From the NCBI GenBank assembly GCA_027579435.1, contig JANBPK010000774.1, positions 62,001 through 126,000 of the forward strand: 64,000 bases of DNA, read 5' to 3'. Positions 22,297-33,608 of this stretch are shown here, in pieces. Positions within the stretch are counted from its first letter, which is position 1. Every line of letters starts with the position of its first letter. Made by a program: the position numbers and the translations under genes. A model generated the notes under the pieces. It worked only from the letters and a program-made list of their open reading frames with translations, was not told the DNA's origin and ran no database searches. Origin of the DNA: Candolleomyces eurysporus (lineage: Eukaryota > Basidiomycota > Agaricomycetes > Agaricales > Psathyrellaceae).

Positions 22297-22572
22297 TCTC
22301 GACTCCGACTTGAGTGGCTTCTTGCTGCCTAGCTTCCAAATCAGTAAGCTTGATTTGATTCCTTCGATTTGCCTCTCAAGCATCTCGTGCCTAGCTTGGG
22401 AGTCAGCTTCCATCGAGCGTTGTTCGGCTTCGATGGTTGTCTGGAGATCCTTCACTTGACATTTGCGCGCTGAGATGCTGGCGTCCACGGCTTTAGCATC
22501 GTTCTACTAATAGAGTCGACATCCAGACGAGTATCAGAAAGGATGAGAGGTCGACGTATCGCATAGTTCATG
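22290..22572 (-). pseudogene. Inverted SMC6 exon 8/9 fragment
   Basis: The minus strand reads M-D-A-S-I-S-A-R-K-C-Q-V-K-D-L-Q-T-T-I-E, matching SMC6 [20 protein letters not shown] at the start of exon 9. The sequence to its right (22500-22572) is the inverted intron 8 and end of exon 8, including the start of the GTACGTCGACC donor region. A frameshift follows after about 55 residues. It is a different SMC6 part from the other relics and lies in opposite orientation. Confidence 0.8.
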
Positions 22573-22605
22573 ACTACAACTGAAGACTCTTGTCTGTCAA
22601 ATTCT

Positions 22606-22880
22606 AGTCGAGGTGCTACAAGTAGGGGAGATTTCCAGCTCGACGCTTCCAGTTACTTTGTGGGACAGGGATAGAGAGCAATTGCTGAATTTCTGCCTGG
22701 TCTGCACCACTTGGCGTGAGGCGGCACTTGTTGCTCTTTGGATATGGAGCAGTGTTGACGCGTATTCGAGAAGATAGTTTCCTGGCTCGACAGATCAGGA
22801 GATTATACAGATGAAGAACCTAGAAGTCTATATTGAAGATTGCGGCAAGGACTGCGCTGCATTGGATTCAGAATGCAACT
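22606..22880 (+). pseudogene. F-box family relic (unit 4)
   Basis: Similar to the F-box region of A-C: V-E-V-L, then S-T-L-P-V-T-L, R-E-Q-L-L-N-F-C-L-V-C-T-T-W-R-E-A-A-L, L-W-I-W-S-S-V, with frameshifts before and after, and no N- or C-terminal part. It abuts the inverted SMC6 fragment, so the two families stayed together even in this broken copy. Confidence 0.8.
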
Positions 22881-24182
22881 AAAGGAATGCAATCTTGATG
22901 CCAAAAACTGGCGAGTGCCACCGCCGCCTCACCATAATATCTTCTCAATTTAGGGGAATGGACAGTGCCAGCGGTTGCAGGGGACATAGCTGGTATTGAA
23001 TTCAACCACAGCCACTACTTAAACTTCTACTTGACGCAATGTCTTCATACAATTACCAACTACGATCCACACACCCCAATCTTCCAGCATACAGCTAAGT
23101 GATTTGTTTGGGTTACCCGCAGCACTGCTCCACAGCTTTGAAGCAAGTATAAAGGCGAGTGCGGAGCAATCGAGTCTATCGATATTGAATTCGCTGTAAC
23201 AGTGGTCACTCACAAACAGAATGATCAACACAACTATCATTAGCACTCGCCTGGGATCGATAGACCGCTCCGCGTATCACTTTTGCAGCAAGCAACCGAA
23301 TAATGGACCCGCTTTGATCAAGTCTTCGTATTTGGTAGTTTACAGCTGTAGTTGTGGAGCTACACAATTCGGTAGGCTGCGTTGCATTCTACGAAGGTTC
23401 TTTGACAAGCTCTGTCGCAGCCAGCGACCATCCCGTGCCGCTGCGGAATCGAATATGTACCGCAGGCCAAGATGTGTGACAAGATTAAGAATTTCTCTTG
23501 TAAACACTCTCTTGAACTTTAACCATGGCAATCACCGCCATATCCCCAAAGATGTGAAGGAGCACCCCATTTCAATGTCCGCGTACCTAACCTAGCGCTA
23601 CTGCAAAATTGACGGGAGTCTCAAAGCGTACGCTAAAACATTGATCGGAAGTTGGTTGAGATTCGACGTTCAACATCCACCTTACGAATAATTCATCTTA
23701 TTCCTAGCTCAGTGCGGGATCCATCTTGGTGGCTGGTTGAGATTAAAACGCAGCCCACTTAATTCGGCATATCGTAGCACAGTTTGTTTGGCAGCATTGG
23801 TGGCGTGTCCAACTACAAACGGAGCTGGCTGTCAGGTCGCGACCTTCCAAAGACTAAGCGAAGTGGTGGTTGGAATTAGGACGGCTAAAGAATATCATGG
23901 ACGGTGCTGCGCAGAGCAATCTGGTCTGTTAACACCTTGTTGGCTGCAATACAGTCGCAAGCCACCCGTAATGATAGCTCAGGTAGCATTCGATTCCGCT
24001 GACCACCAATCTTGTTCTTCCTACATGCTGAGTATCGATTCTCAACAAAGCATACTAGTACCTCACTCTCAATTGAGTCCCCAATTAGGACTATGCACAC
24101 CATCCCATTGTGATATTAAAACCGTTGAGTTCAAGACCATCGCAACAAATCCGCACTGCGTAGCTTCCCCTCAGCGCCCACC
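22881..24182. other. Long intergenic region
   Basis: 1.3 kb with no confident gene except the possible small secreted protein on the minus strand at 23019-23240. A TATAAAGG lies at about 23148 on the + strand. Confidence 0.4.
23019..23240 (-). CDS. Possible small secreted cysteine-containing protein
   Basis: An ATG at 23240 opens a 73-residue frame starting M-I-V-V-L-I-I-L-F-V-S-D-H-C, a short hydrophobic leader, followed by a mature part with four Cys and several Trp (D-C-S-A-L, S-L-S-C-M, W-G-V-W-I-V-V-G-N-C). It has no recognised family. Length and composition fit the many small secreted proteins of Agaricomycetes, but a chance ORF cannot be excluded. Confidence 0.3.
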   Translation of the reverse strand: MIVVLIILFVSDHCYSEFNIDRLDCSALAFILASKLWSSAAGNPNKSLSCMLEDWGVWIVVGNCMKTLRQVEV

Positions 24183-26002
24183 ATGACTGAGCCAATCCAA
24201 CAGGAAGCAGAGTCAACCGTCACTTATGAAGAAATACCCCTTGCTCGTCGAACTACAAGCGACTCGCTCACTACTGGAGGCGACGTTAACGATGACTTCG
24301 TACCAGATCCGGCCTTTACCACGGGCTGGGATCGCGGCCTCTCCTTCCTTCTCTTCAATGCAGTGGTGACGCTATGCTGGGGCATTATACTAGCTATCTT
24401 CTCATCCCGCGTTGTGCCCATAAAATGGTTTCTGTCCGAACGAGGAAAGAGGTTCCCGAGAGTCACTAACGTCATTATCACTCTCATATCCACCCTCACA
24501 ACTATGCACATCACTTACATCCTTCAGGGCGTCTGCGATCAGTACACGTCTTATCTTGTTGCAGAAGGTTGCACAGTGGGCCAGTTGCGATGGACGCAGG
24601 GGGTGAAGGAGCTATCGATCTCCACCAAATTTTCGGATAAGGAAAACCTTTGGTCGAAGAAACGGATAGGTTGGTTCGTTGTATATGCCGCATTTGCTCT
24701 GCATAGTGCATCTACAGTCGCGATTCTCCAGCCACGTAAGCAGTAAAATATCGATCATATTCGGATGACTGACTCGCATTCTTCTACTCTCCTCCAGAGT
24801 CGTTCTTCAAACACGTTTGGTTCAGAGATTGGGTCCCATGCGGGTCAGATCGTAACGACTTAACATTGGAGCCCACCCCATATCTCAATGAAACGCTGCA
24901 AGCAGCCGCTGACAAACTCTCTTTGACCGTGGGGATGCAACTTGGAAACTATAACGGTAAGGTCCTTAACCAGAACGAGGACCTACTTTGCTCACTTCTC
25001 CCAAACTCAGAACAAGTTGCTGGCAACACGACTTCAAGAGTTGCAGCACGTACCTACAGGAAAGATAGCTATGCTTACGGTGCAATTGGTGGGCTCGAAA
25101 ATGGACTCCTGGAGGTTCCAGGGGTACAGTTTACTGCCATCTGTTCCAGCAACCCTACCGACGCTGAAGGGATTTGGCGTAGCATTTTTCCTGAGCGTTC
25201 TCTCCCCGAACTATCAATGAATGGGACCGAAATTGTTGGGCTCACAGATGCGCCTGTTCCTGCCACAATGCGCAGCGTTGATAGTGAAGATGGCAGTCCT
25301 GACGACGGAAACCTCGATAATTTCCATCATAGGATGTATGCCCTCGTCCGGCCAACTGCAGATGGCGCTTTGATTACCATCGAACCAGACCATGACGGAA
25401 CCCGAAGCAATGTTACTGTTTGCGGTTGGAAGGCCCTGCCGAAGTTGGTCTACGCTCAAACAATTAGCTTCACCGCACGGAGTTTGAGTACGAAGGATGC
25501 GACGATGTACCCCACCATCATCGGGCGTGCAACGTGGTCGACACTCCGCGGTATGGCTCACGCTGCTCGTTACGGAGCGTCCCTTCAAGCGATTCGCCAA
25601 ACCGCCACCACACCCTCCTTCCAAGTCCTTGAGACAATTTTGGCGGACGGAGGCAAAGCCGCCATCACTTTCTATAATGAGCACTTTTGGGAACACTACA
25701 ATCCACGCAAGCAAAACAAGCCCCAGCCGCCTTCTGCACCCCGGAGATGTGATTCCAACAACCGTACGGTGGCGGAGCATTGGAGGTTTGGCAATTCGAA
25801 TAACCTTGGTTACATTGCCATTGTGTTGACAATTGGTATCAGTCTTTTCACGATATGGATGGTTATACGGCTAAAGCCGAGGAGACGGATGCGAGATTGG
25901 ACACTTGATGTTGCAAAAGTGTTTGAGCTGGGGAGGGATGAGCAGGTCAGTCAGGAGCAGGTGTTTTATGTGGTGGGCGGGAAATTGGTTGAACGCGTTT
26001 GA
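24183..26002 (+). CDS. Multi-pass membrane glycoprotein, unknown family
   Basis: Two exons, 24183-24735 and 24798-26002 (intron GTAAGC..CAG, 62 bp), give 585 residues. The N tail (about 1-48) is hydrophilic. Three hydrophobic helices follow at about 50-73 (L-S-F-L-L-F-N-A-V-V-T-L-C-W-G), 95-116 and 160-182. A large middle region of about 330 residues has N-glycosylation sequons (N-E-T, N-T-T, N-G-T, N-V-T, N-R-T) and Cys, as expected of a lumenal or extracellular part. A fourth helix at about 520-540 (Y-I-A-I-V-L-T-I-G-I-S-L-F) and a basic tail (R-L-K-P-R-R-R-M) complete it. The layout is common among uncharacterised basidiomycete membrane proteins; no function can be assigned. Confidence 0.8.
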
Positions 26003-28619
26003 AAACCCTAGGACCTGAGTCTGTTTCATAGAAGTAGACTAGCTATCAATAATTTGACGTGCATGCTCACTTCCATAAACATATCTCGAAACCGATCCAA
26101 GCCCAGCACACAACCGACAAGGACAAGACACTCCGCCAACGCGATAACGTGATCATGATTGATGCAAGCACGGGCCGGCCACGCTCCCTTCCCGATTCCT
26201 TCCTGGTTTCTACCTCTATCTTCCTCTCTAAAATTCGTCTCGTCCTAATCTATAGCATTGAACGAAATTTTGTGCTACAGGTCGTTCGTCTTCTATAGCC
26301 GACATGAGAAGTCAAAGCATCGATCTTGACGATGGTATATGGTTCTTTGAATACGAGAAGGAGGGAGGGAAATGTCCTGGTGGTAAGTGGCACCTTAGAC
26401 CGCATATCTCGAGCAACCGGCATCTAATTCTGCCTATTTTGACTGATTCTCTGGTCCAGACGAGACCCTGGTATCGACAGGACTGTTGAGTGCTCCCATG
26501 GCTGCATACATCGCAAGTTCATCTTGGAGGAATACACTTTCCATCTGTCTTTCTGGAGAGACGATACATGACTATCCAGCGCCTGGTACCCCATTTCTCT
26601 TTTTCCGACGACGTCAATTTTTGCTACCAACGCCCACATTATTATCGAGACCGTTTCCTTTCTTAAATTTCCCCAGTCAACTCATCGACGCTCCGCAAGA
26701 AGCGCGGTCCCATAGCTGAATTTCAACCTTGTGGTGATCCTCCCGATGTAAGTCCACTTCTATGGCGAGAGTCCAGAGACTGAATCAGCCTCACCCTCTG
26801 GTTGAATGAGCTCTCCATTGACGATACACCTCTACCCTATCTTTCCATTTTTTGGAAGAGCGGGCTGGATTTTGTGCCGAGTTGAGTGCAATTTAGTTGT
26901 ACTTCTTCGCTCTGCTGCTAACGATTTCTTGCTTGACATCGGGACTTTCAGTGCGTCGACAACTCAATGGATCTTATTTCTATTCCCCAATTATTTTTGT
27001 TATTCCTAGCTCCCAGCATGCGTCGTTTGACAGTGGAGGTTCGTCCTAACCATCCTCCAACTTCTGTCAGTTGGCCAAACTTGGCCACTAGGCATTCTCG
27101 CCACAGATTCTAATGTGTTCACTGAACTCGAACCCTTGGGCGAATCCTTGCTCCTGCTGGTTGGATTTCATTGCAGTTCGGAAGCCACGTCACCTTCTGC
27201 ACTCGGTAGCATGCCTTTCGATATTTGCCTGCGTGTTGGCAGTCTGAGGCAGCGACACGACTTGAGAGTATATGTAGGCGCGAGTACCCGTTTTCTGAAC
27301 GATTTTCCGCAAATTCTGTAGCAATAGCTGACATNCCCCCCCCGCCCAAGCTTTTGGCGAGATCGACGTCACAAGGTATGGGTTTTCGTTCAGGAGCAAG
27401 CATCGATGTGTGCTGACGACTATCATATGTCGCTTTCTTACCCGGTACTTAAATTTTCATTTACAGGGTCCAAAGACAGGTGATTTAAAGTATTCATCAT
27501 TAACGTCCGCTTCCTCTCTGGGTACCTCCACCACTGGTTGGTACGTAGCGATATCGAGAGCCTGTCATCTCGTGGTGTTTGCGTTGCGATTGATCTAAAT
27601 ATGAGACTTGCGTGCGTGCTCCTTTCCTTTCAACCTTAGTGCGCCTGGGTTCATGCCTGACTCTCTCGACTGACTGTAGGCCTTGCTAGAAGCACATCTT
27701 GATGGAGATTTCACCAGGAGCCTTCGGCCTTTATTCACTCCGCGGGTCCAATCGGTTTTGGGGATAGGTGAACAGTCGGCCTGTATCGTCATATCTGTTG
27801 GGATTTCAAGACCTCCTGTCAGAGTAGAAGGCATCGCTCGTACATCAGTCGAAGTCTCGTTTGATCGCGCTCTCCGTATTGATTTCGCCGATTGCGTCTT
27901 GCTCCCCCAACAGAATCGAAGAGTATATTCCCACTTTATTACATAGCGCACCACACTCTCGCCAACTTCTGATTGAAATTGTGAGTCCGCATCTCATGAC
28001 GGCCAGGCATTCAGGGCTTCAATCATTCACTGTCATCCTTCATCGACTATCCTAGGACCAGGCACTGATGTCCGTAAAGGTAAGGGCTCCCATAACATCT
28101 GTCATGGACATCCAAATGTACACCGCTGGCACCTTTTCCTTTCCTTGTGCCTTCGTTTCTCTAACTTTGCAAATTCCGTTATCCTAGGAATCGTGATTCA
28201 AATTCCTCCTCAAATGGACTTGCCGAATACGGCGGAATGCGGTTTGCTCGTCATGTCCACCGGACCCAGTTTGACCGTTATGTCTCTTCCAGGTTGGTTT
28301 GTACTATCATACATAGGAGCTCATCCCGAAAGTTAGCGTTGTGAAATTGATGTTACAGTAAGTGGCTTCGGTTCGCTCGGCGACCTTTTACTTACCAAGA
28401 TATTTCAGGGATAGGGCGGCGGCCAAGGATGCATACCCGCTTTTCCCGGAAGTCTTTGGAGCCTCGGTGTCAGTAAAGCGCGGCCTCCTCTATTTGCGTA
28501 GTTCGCATGGGATGAAACTTGGATAAGAAACTATATAAGTATGACATATTGGTGAACTAGGACGAAGATCTCAATCCATCTGCCCACCATTGGTTCCCCT
28601 GTGTGGTATAGTTATAGCT
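26003..28619. other. Long intergenic region before the DUF6534-type gene
   Basis: 2.6 kb. Contents: a short frame starting M-R-S-Q-S-I-D-L-D-D-G near 26304 that could splice into 26460 (no family, unconvincing), dispersed-repeat copy 2 near 27150, a C-run with an N at 27335, and from about 28000 the left part of the DUF6534 segmental duplication (similar to 35400-35950). No confident gene. Confidence 0.4.
27153..27297. repeat. Dispersed repeat, copy 2
   Basis: Partner of the repeat at 22150-22296. Here the minus frame stays open over the repeat (S-R-V-A-A-S-D-C-Q..K-A-C-Y-R), while copy 1 has stops. Confidence 0.6.
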
Positions 28620-30446
28620 ATGGGCGAATTCAGTTCGACGCTAGGTGTGTGTTTGCCTTTAAGTTCTGTCTGAAGAGCGACGAAACTTATTCACCCTCTA
28701 TACAGGCGCGCTTCTTGTAGCAGTTTTCAGTGCGTACGACAGACCTATTCAGCGCGACTTCGTGTATTCATACAATGCAATCAATACACAGTCAACACCT
28801 ACCTATACGGCGTCGTTAGCTTCCAATACGCGTCGTACTATAATAGCAGTGCGTGCCACAATTTTGTTATGCTCCGTCGTGAGAGTTAACCACTCTGCAT
28901 AGCAGATTTTCGAGACCCTCGTTGGGTTACGCTCACGATCGTGGCCTTATTCGTGATCGACACTTTTCATAGCATCTCGTGCGTATCCAGCTTTTTTCGT
29001 GGCTCCAGCTACTTACTCCCCGTCTTTCCCAGCATCATATACATGGCTTGGGTCTATGCGTGAGTTCTCTGAAACCTTTATTGATAATTTATTGACGCAT
29101 CAGAACCACTGGCATGCCCGATCAGAGTGGACAACTTCTCCAATCCGAATGGGCTGATCCGTGAGTTCGCTTCCTTGATTTTATTGGCTGAGCACACCAT
29201 CGGCCCATTGTTCCCAATGCTGAGAGTCTGGTGGATCATTTCTGTCACATTGAAACCCCACAAGTATGATGCTGATTGCTGTTATATTCCTTGTACAGAG
29301 ATAATATGGCCGTTCCCTCTATCTGCTATCATGATGACCGTTACGGCGTTCGTGGTGCAGCTGTTCCTGTTGTACCGGTACGTTGCCAATCTCGTTCCCA
29401 CTCTGATTTTGGAAATGGAAGCCTTATCACCGACGAACTTACGATTCGCTCCTCCAGCGTCCTTATCCTCACGAAACGATACATCATATATGTACCCCTC
29501 GTCGCTATCGCGGTGAGTAGTTTCTCCGGAGGTATGATTGTTGGGATCAAGGTCTGGCTAGCAGATACGTGCGTACGAACTTATTCCGGTGGTTGTTGCG
29601 TACCAGTTCAAGCTGCTGAGCCATTTTTCTATTTTTCTTTTAGAATGATGGGGCTGTCGTCTGTCAATAACGTTCTAACATTCTGGTTGACGGCTGAAGC
29701 TGCCATCGATGTCTTGATCGCAGGTACGCTCCCTTCACAGCGAGATATCGACCATCGGCCACTAGCACTTACCGACTCTTCCTCACAGCGATCTTGTTGT
29801 ATACGCTGAATAGCTCAAGAACTGGGATGAGAAAGTCCGATAAAGTGTTGAATCGTCTCATGAAGGCGTCAGTGCAAACCGGTGAGGCCAATCACGTCCT
29901 ATGCTGGCTTCTGGGTATGTTTTAAAGCATCTACTGTAGGTGTATGCACAAGCGTATTCGCGATCCTGTGCATGGTGCTGTTCCTCGTCAAACCTGGCAC
30001 TCAGTACTACCTGATGTTTGGTCTGCCGATCCCCAGGGTCTATACCTGCGTGAGTTGTTCCGATAGGGCGTTATGAACGGTGATACTCACGATGACGATG
30101 TTCCACAACGTTGAAAGACCTTGCTGGATACCTTAATTTCGCGGGACAGTCTGCGAAATATGCTCGACGGCTCGAGCACCTTCGTACGTGGTCCTCCCCC
30201 TCCGCGCTGCAATCACCCATTTATCTCATTTCCTTTCACAAGGTGGGAAGCACTTTGTTTGGAGGCCCTGGGAGAGCTCCCAGCTCGTCGAAGGGATATC
30301 CCAATCCCAGCGCGAGCTCAAATCAACATCCCAAAGGCGCTCACACCGTCAGCTTAGACGCATTATCTCCAGGTGCTCGCGAGGCAAGAGGAGAATGGGA
30401 TCTTGAAGTCGGAGAGAGCTACGGCCAGTACCTTGCGAAGAGATGA
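28620..30446 (+). CDS. DUF6534-type seven-helix membrane protein, copy 1
   Basis: About 13 short exons with introns of about 50-130 bp. Readable exon products, in order: M-G-E-F-S-S-T-L-G, A-L-L-V-A-V-F, Y-L-Y-G-V-V-S-F-Q-Y-A-S-Y-Y, D-P-R-W-V-T-L-T-I-V-A-L-F, I-I-Y-M-A-W-V-Y-A, V-D-N-F-S-N-P-N-G-L-I, I-I-W-P-F-P-L-S-A-I-M-M, then Y-I-I-Y-V-P-L-V-A-I-A, N-N-V-L-T-F-W-L-T, D-K-V-L-N-R-L-M..Q-T-G, V-F-A-I-L-C-M-V-L-F-L, and R-V-Y-T-C-T-L-L-D-T-L-I-S-R-D. The L-Y-G, N-F-S-N-P, R-L...T-G and Y-(x)-TLL-x-TLISR blocks are typical of DUF6534 proteins, an Agaricomycete integral-membrane family of unknown role. The cytosolic tail is Ser/Pro-rich. Internal splice sites were fixed by comparison with copy 2. 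Confidence 0.75.
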
Positions 30447-30806
30447 GTGGCACTCCATCATCCGGGCCACCGGTTGTGATTAAAGGTCGAAATGTATAGT
30501 AAGGAAAATCGTAATTGACTCATTGTTATCACCCACTACCACATACACGCCTGAAATTTTTCTTTTTGAATAGACTGCCGAACAATTGTCAACAAAGGAT
30601 CCAGTGCGTGAATGACGACGCGGTCACGGGGGTAGAAATTGTTCTCCAAATGGGGTTCACCAGCGCTAAAGCCTCCGCCCCTTTGTTAGTCCAAATACAC
30701 TGAGGCAGGATATGTTCTGGAATTACAAACATCAACAATTATCTCTGCTCAAAGACTAACCACTATATCGTCGTCCTCATCTCGCCACATTCTCTCCTCA
30801 ACCAAT
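30447..30806 (+). promoter_or_regulatory. FunK1-1 promoter region
   Basis: The spacer holds the CCAGCGCTAAAGCCTCCG motif at 30660-30677, 147 bp before the ATG. The same motif stands before the FunK1 relic and FunK1-2. The DUF6534 3' UTR occupies the left part. Confidence 0.55.
30660..30677 (+). promoter_or_regulatory. Shared FunK1 upstream motif (site 1)
   Basis: CCAGCGCTAAAGCCTCCG. Related sites are at 37995-38012, 45894-45910 and 49561-49578. It contains the palindrome AGCGCT. Confidence 0.5.
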
Positions 30807-33608
30807 ATGCCTAGCCTCCCTCCACCCGAGGACAACGACCACCATCAACGGCTGGCCGTGCCCAACCCGCTTGCAGAGCTGGAGAGTGCGAAGAAGCCTC
30901 CTGTTTCACGTACTCCGAAGGATGAACATACTCATACCTCTCCTCGCAAAGACCTCCCCATTTCGCCTCCCCGTGTCGATGCCCCCTCCCAGTATAACGA
31001 CGAGAATCGACCACCGACTGTGCCCAAGCCTCCTGCAGGTCTCGAGAACTCCATTGTTTTGCCTGAGCGCAAGGACAAGCCTGCTCCCACCTCTCCCCAC
31101 AAAGATCGTCCAATTCTTAAAGACCTACCCCAACCAGCCGTGGATGCCACCGTACCAGAACGCGACAACAGTAAGCCCAAGCCGGCAGCGCCGCCTTCTC
31201 AAACGTCTCCCCAGAGAACGTCGGAGTCCGGGGCTGTAGCTAACGAGGGTTCGACCACAACTGATCCAGAAAGTCCCGCATACAGTCCTACATACCCGTT
31301 CCCGACCTTCTCAAACGAGTCTGGGGATGCGGCCGAGGATTACGCTGGACAATGTCCAGGAAGTCCGCCATACCGTCCTGAATCACCCACGTACGAATTG
31401 GTTGACCCTCTTCAAGCTTCCCAACTCAGAGTGATTCGCCGCGATCTGGAGCGCCATACCTGCTCCGTACGCGAGCCTGAGACGAAGTCTGGGGTGTTTG
31501 TTTACACGGATGTTGTAACAAAACGGGTGCTCAGGAAATTCCTCAAAGACTCTCCCTTTTACNGACAGTACAAGGAAGACTTGGGAAGGGATGTATGAAC
31601 CGCAAGGCCACCCGTCGAGTCCTCAAGCTCCAACAGACCAGATGGATATGCTCACCGAGAAGTTCTTCGACATCATCTCCTCCGTTATAGAAACTTTAGG
31701 CCAGTTCGATGGAAAGCGTCAACTCAGATCAGCGCACGGCCTGAAACTCTTTCACGAAGAATCAGAGTCGATGATCAACCAGTATTCATCTCCTACCTTT
31801 GTGATTCAAGCGCAAGGACCTTCATTCGAATCGGCTCTTGTTCCACGCTCTTTGGCCGCTGCCGAGAACTTCTTTCCCCGCAAGGACCGTGTTGGCTTCA
31901 CGAATATCACTACATGTATTGACATTTTCAGTGGTATTCGCAGAGTAGACATGCTTGCCCAGCAAGCAGTTTACGCTAGGTATGGGCTATTATATTCAAA
32001 AAATCTGTGACATAGGTGACTGACGAGCTGTCTAGACAAATCTTCATTCAACAACCGAATCGCCGATTCGTTCGAACGCTGGTCATTACCGAAGACGAGG
32101 TGCTATTGTACCATTTTGACCGGAGCGGCAGTCACTGCTATGTCATGCCTCGCTGCAACCCCCATGTCTTTGTCAAAATCATCCTCGGCCTTAGCTCTCT
32201 CGATGAGGAAGTTCTTGGATTCGATACTAGTGTTCAATGGACGATTGATCCTGACACTGGCAGGAAGGATGGTGGGACTCTGACGATTAGGGACGACGAA
32301 ACCGGGACTTCAAAGACATATGAGCTATGGCGCTCCGATCCTTCATTCAAGCAGTATTGTATCATTAGCCGAGGCACGACCTGCTGGGACCTCTTGGACG
32401 AAGACAATGGCCGATTGCTTCTGGCCAAGGATTGCTACAGATACGCTGAAGATTCTGACGTACCGGAATTCGAGAACCTCAAGATCGCCCGAGGCCTCGA
32501 TGGTCTCGCTCAGATGGTGTCCTACACCGCTAACTGTGGGGAGACTCTGAACGACTTTGGCTTTTCCCCATCTCGCAAGCCTCAACACAATATGATCGCT
32601 TCGCGCGTTGTGTTGGAGAAGTGCGGGAAGAATTTGTTCGGGTTTACATCCGAGAAGCAGCTTCTCTATGCCATTCGCGACGCTATTGCTGGTAGGTTCT
32701 CTATCTACAAGCCTTTCTCTTCGTGATACTGATGCATTTGACTTTTCTAGGCCACAGAAACCTGCTGAGGCGCGGCACTGTCCATCGTGACATACATTGG
32801 TCTAATATCGTACACGGGGTGTCCAATGCCAAACCTGGGAATCATGGAGTGTTAATCGACTTTGATATGGCTAAATCACTTACCAGAGTGGTTGGGGAGA
32901 ACTGGGCTGTGGTGTGTTCAATTCGGTTCGAATCTTTATAAAGTCCTTGCTGACGTTCATATCGCACAGGGTCACACCCAGTGCTTCTCTATTGCAATCC
33001 TCAAGAATGCACTTGCAAAGCAAGGCGAGCGGCTGCTCCCACACGACTATCTCGACGACATGGAATCCACGTTCTACGTGACCTCGACGATCATGTATCA
33101 ATTCATCGAACCGGGACGTAGGCCAAGGCCATCGTCTGAATTTGTTCGCAATTGGCTCTGGGCAGCGCGTGACAACTCCTGGGAGAATATGGAGGCGAAC
33201 CTCGCGTTCAAGGAGGAATGGATTTTGGCAGAATATCCAAAGGATCCAGTTCAGCACGTCGCGGAAAATTCATGTTGGAGCGATGCCTCACTCACACTCC
33301 TCGAGAAGTTCTATGCTTTCACTCGGGAGATGGCAAAGGAGAAGGAGGCTATCCGATACTGTCGGGAGGACGAAAGACGGAAAATGTATGATAATTTGCG
33401 CTCCAAGGTCAAGCAGCACTATGACACGGTGCTTGGGTTTTTCGATGTCGCCATCAGCACTTTGGAAGCCGCTGAAGTCGGTGGCTCACAAGTTGGGAGT
33501 TGGGCTTCGGGGAGCAAGCGGGCATTTGAGAATGATAGCGAGGAGCTCTATTATTATAAGCGTATGTGTATGTATCAGTCAGGAGAGTTGTATGGAATTT
33601 CCACATAG
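30807..33608 (+). CDS. FunK1-type protein kinase 1, frame broken at one N
   Basis: Four exons: 30807-31979, 32036-32691, 32751-32911, 32970-33608. The frame shifts at N31563; deleting that base makes the total divisible by three and aligns the junction with FunK1-2 (P-F-Y-D-S vs P-I-Y-D-L), giving about 875 residues. A Pro/Ser-rich, low-complexity N region of about 200 residues precedes the kinase domain. Catalytic loop: V-H-R-D-I-H-W-S-N-I (HRD and Asn present); metal-binding motif I-D-F-D-M-A (DFD for DFG); then G-H-T-Q-C-F-S-I and L-P-H-D-Y-L-D-D-M-E-S, the FunK1 landmark. FunK1 is an expanded fungal kinase family of unknown substrates. Intron positions equal those of FunK1-2. Confidence 0.85.

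Larger units (their letters stand above)
28000..30680. repeat. Segmental duplication, copy 1 (DUF6534 gene plus FunK1 promoter)
   Basis: Matches about 35350-38012 along upstream flank, coding exons and introns, and downstream flank to the CCAGCGCTAAAGCCTCC motif. Shared non-coding marks include GGGATGAAAC before the gene and GCGGTCACGGGG after it. The right edge lies inside the FunK1 promoter. Confidence 0.8.

Noticed and set aside
31540..31600. Programmed frameshift in FunK1-1
   Set aside because: The shift coincides with an N, and similar N-linked shifts occur in unrelated genes; an artefact is simpler.
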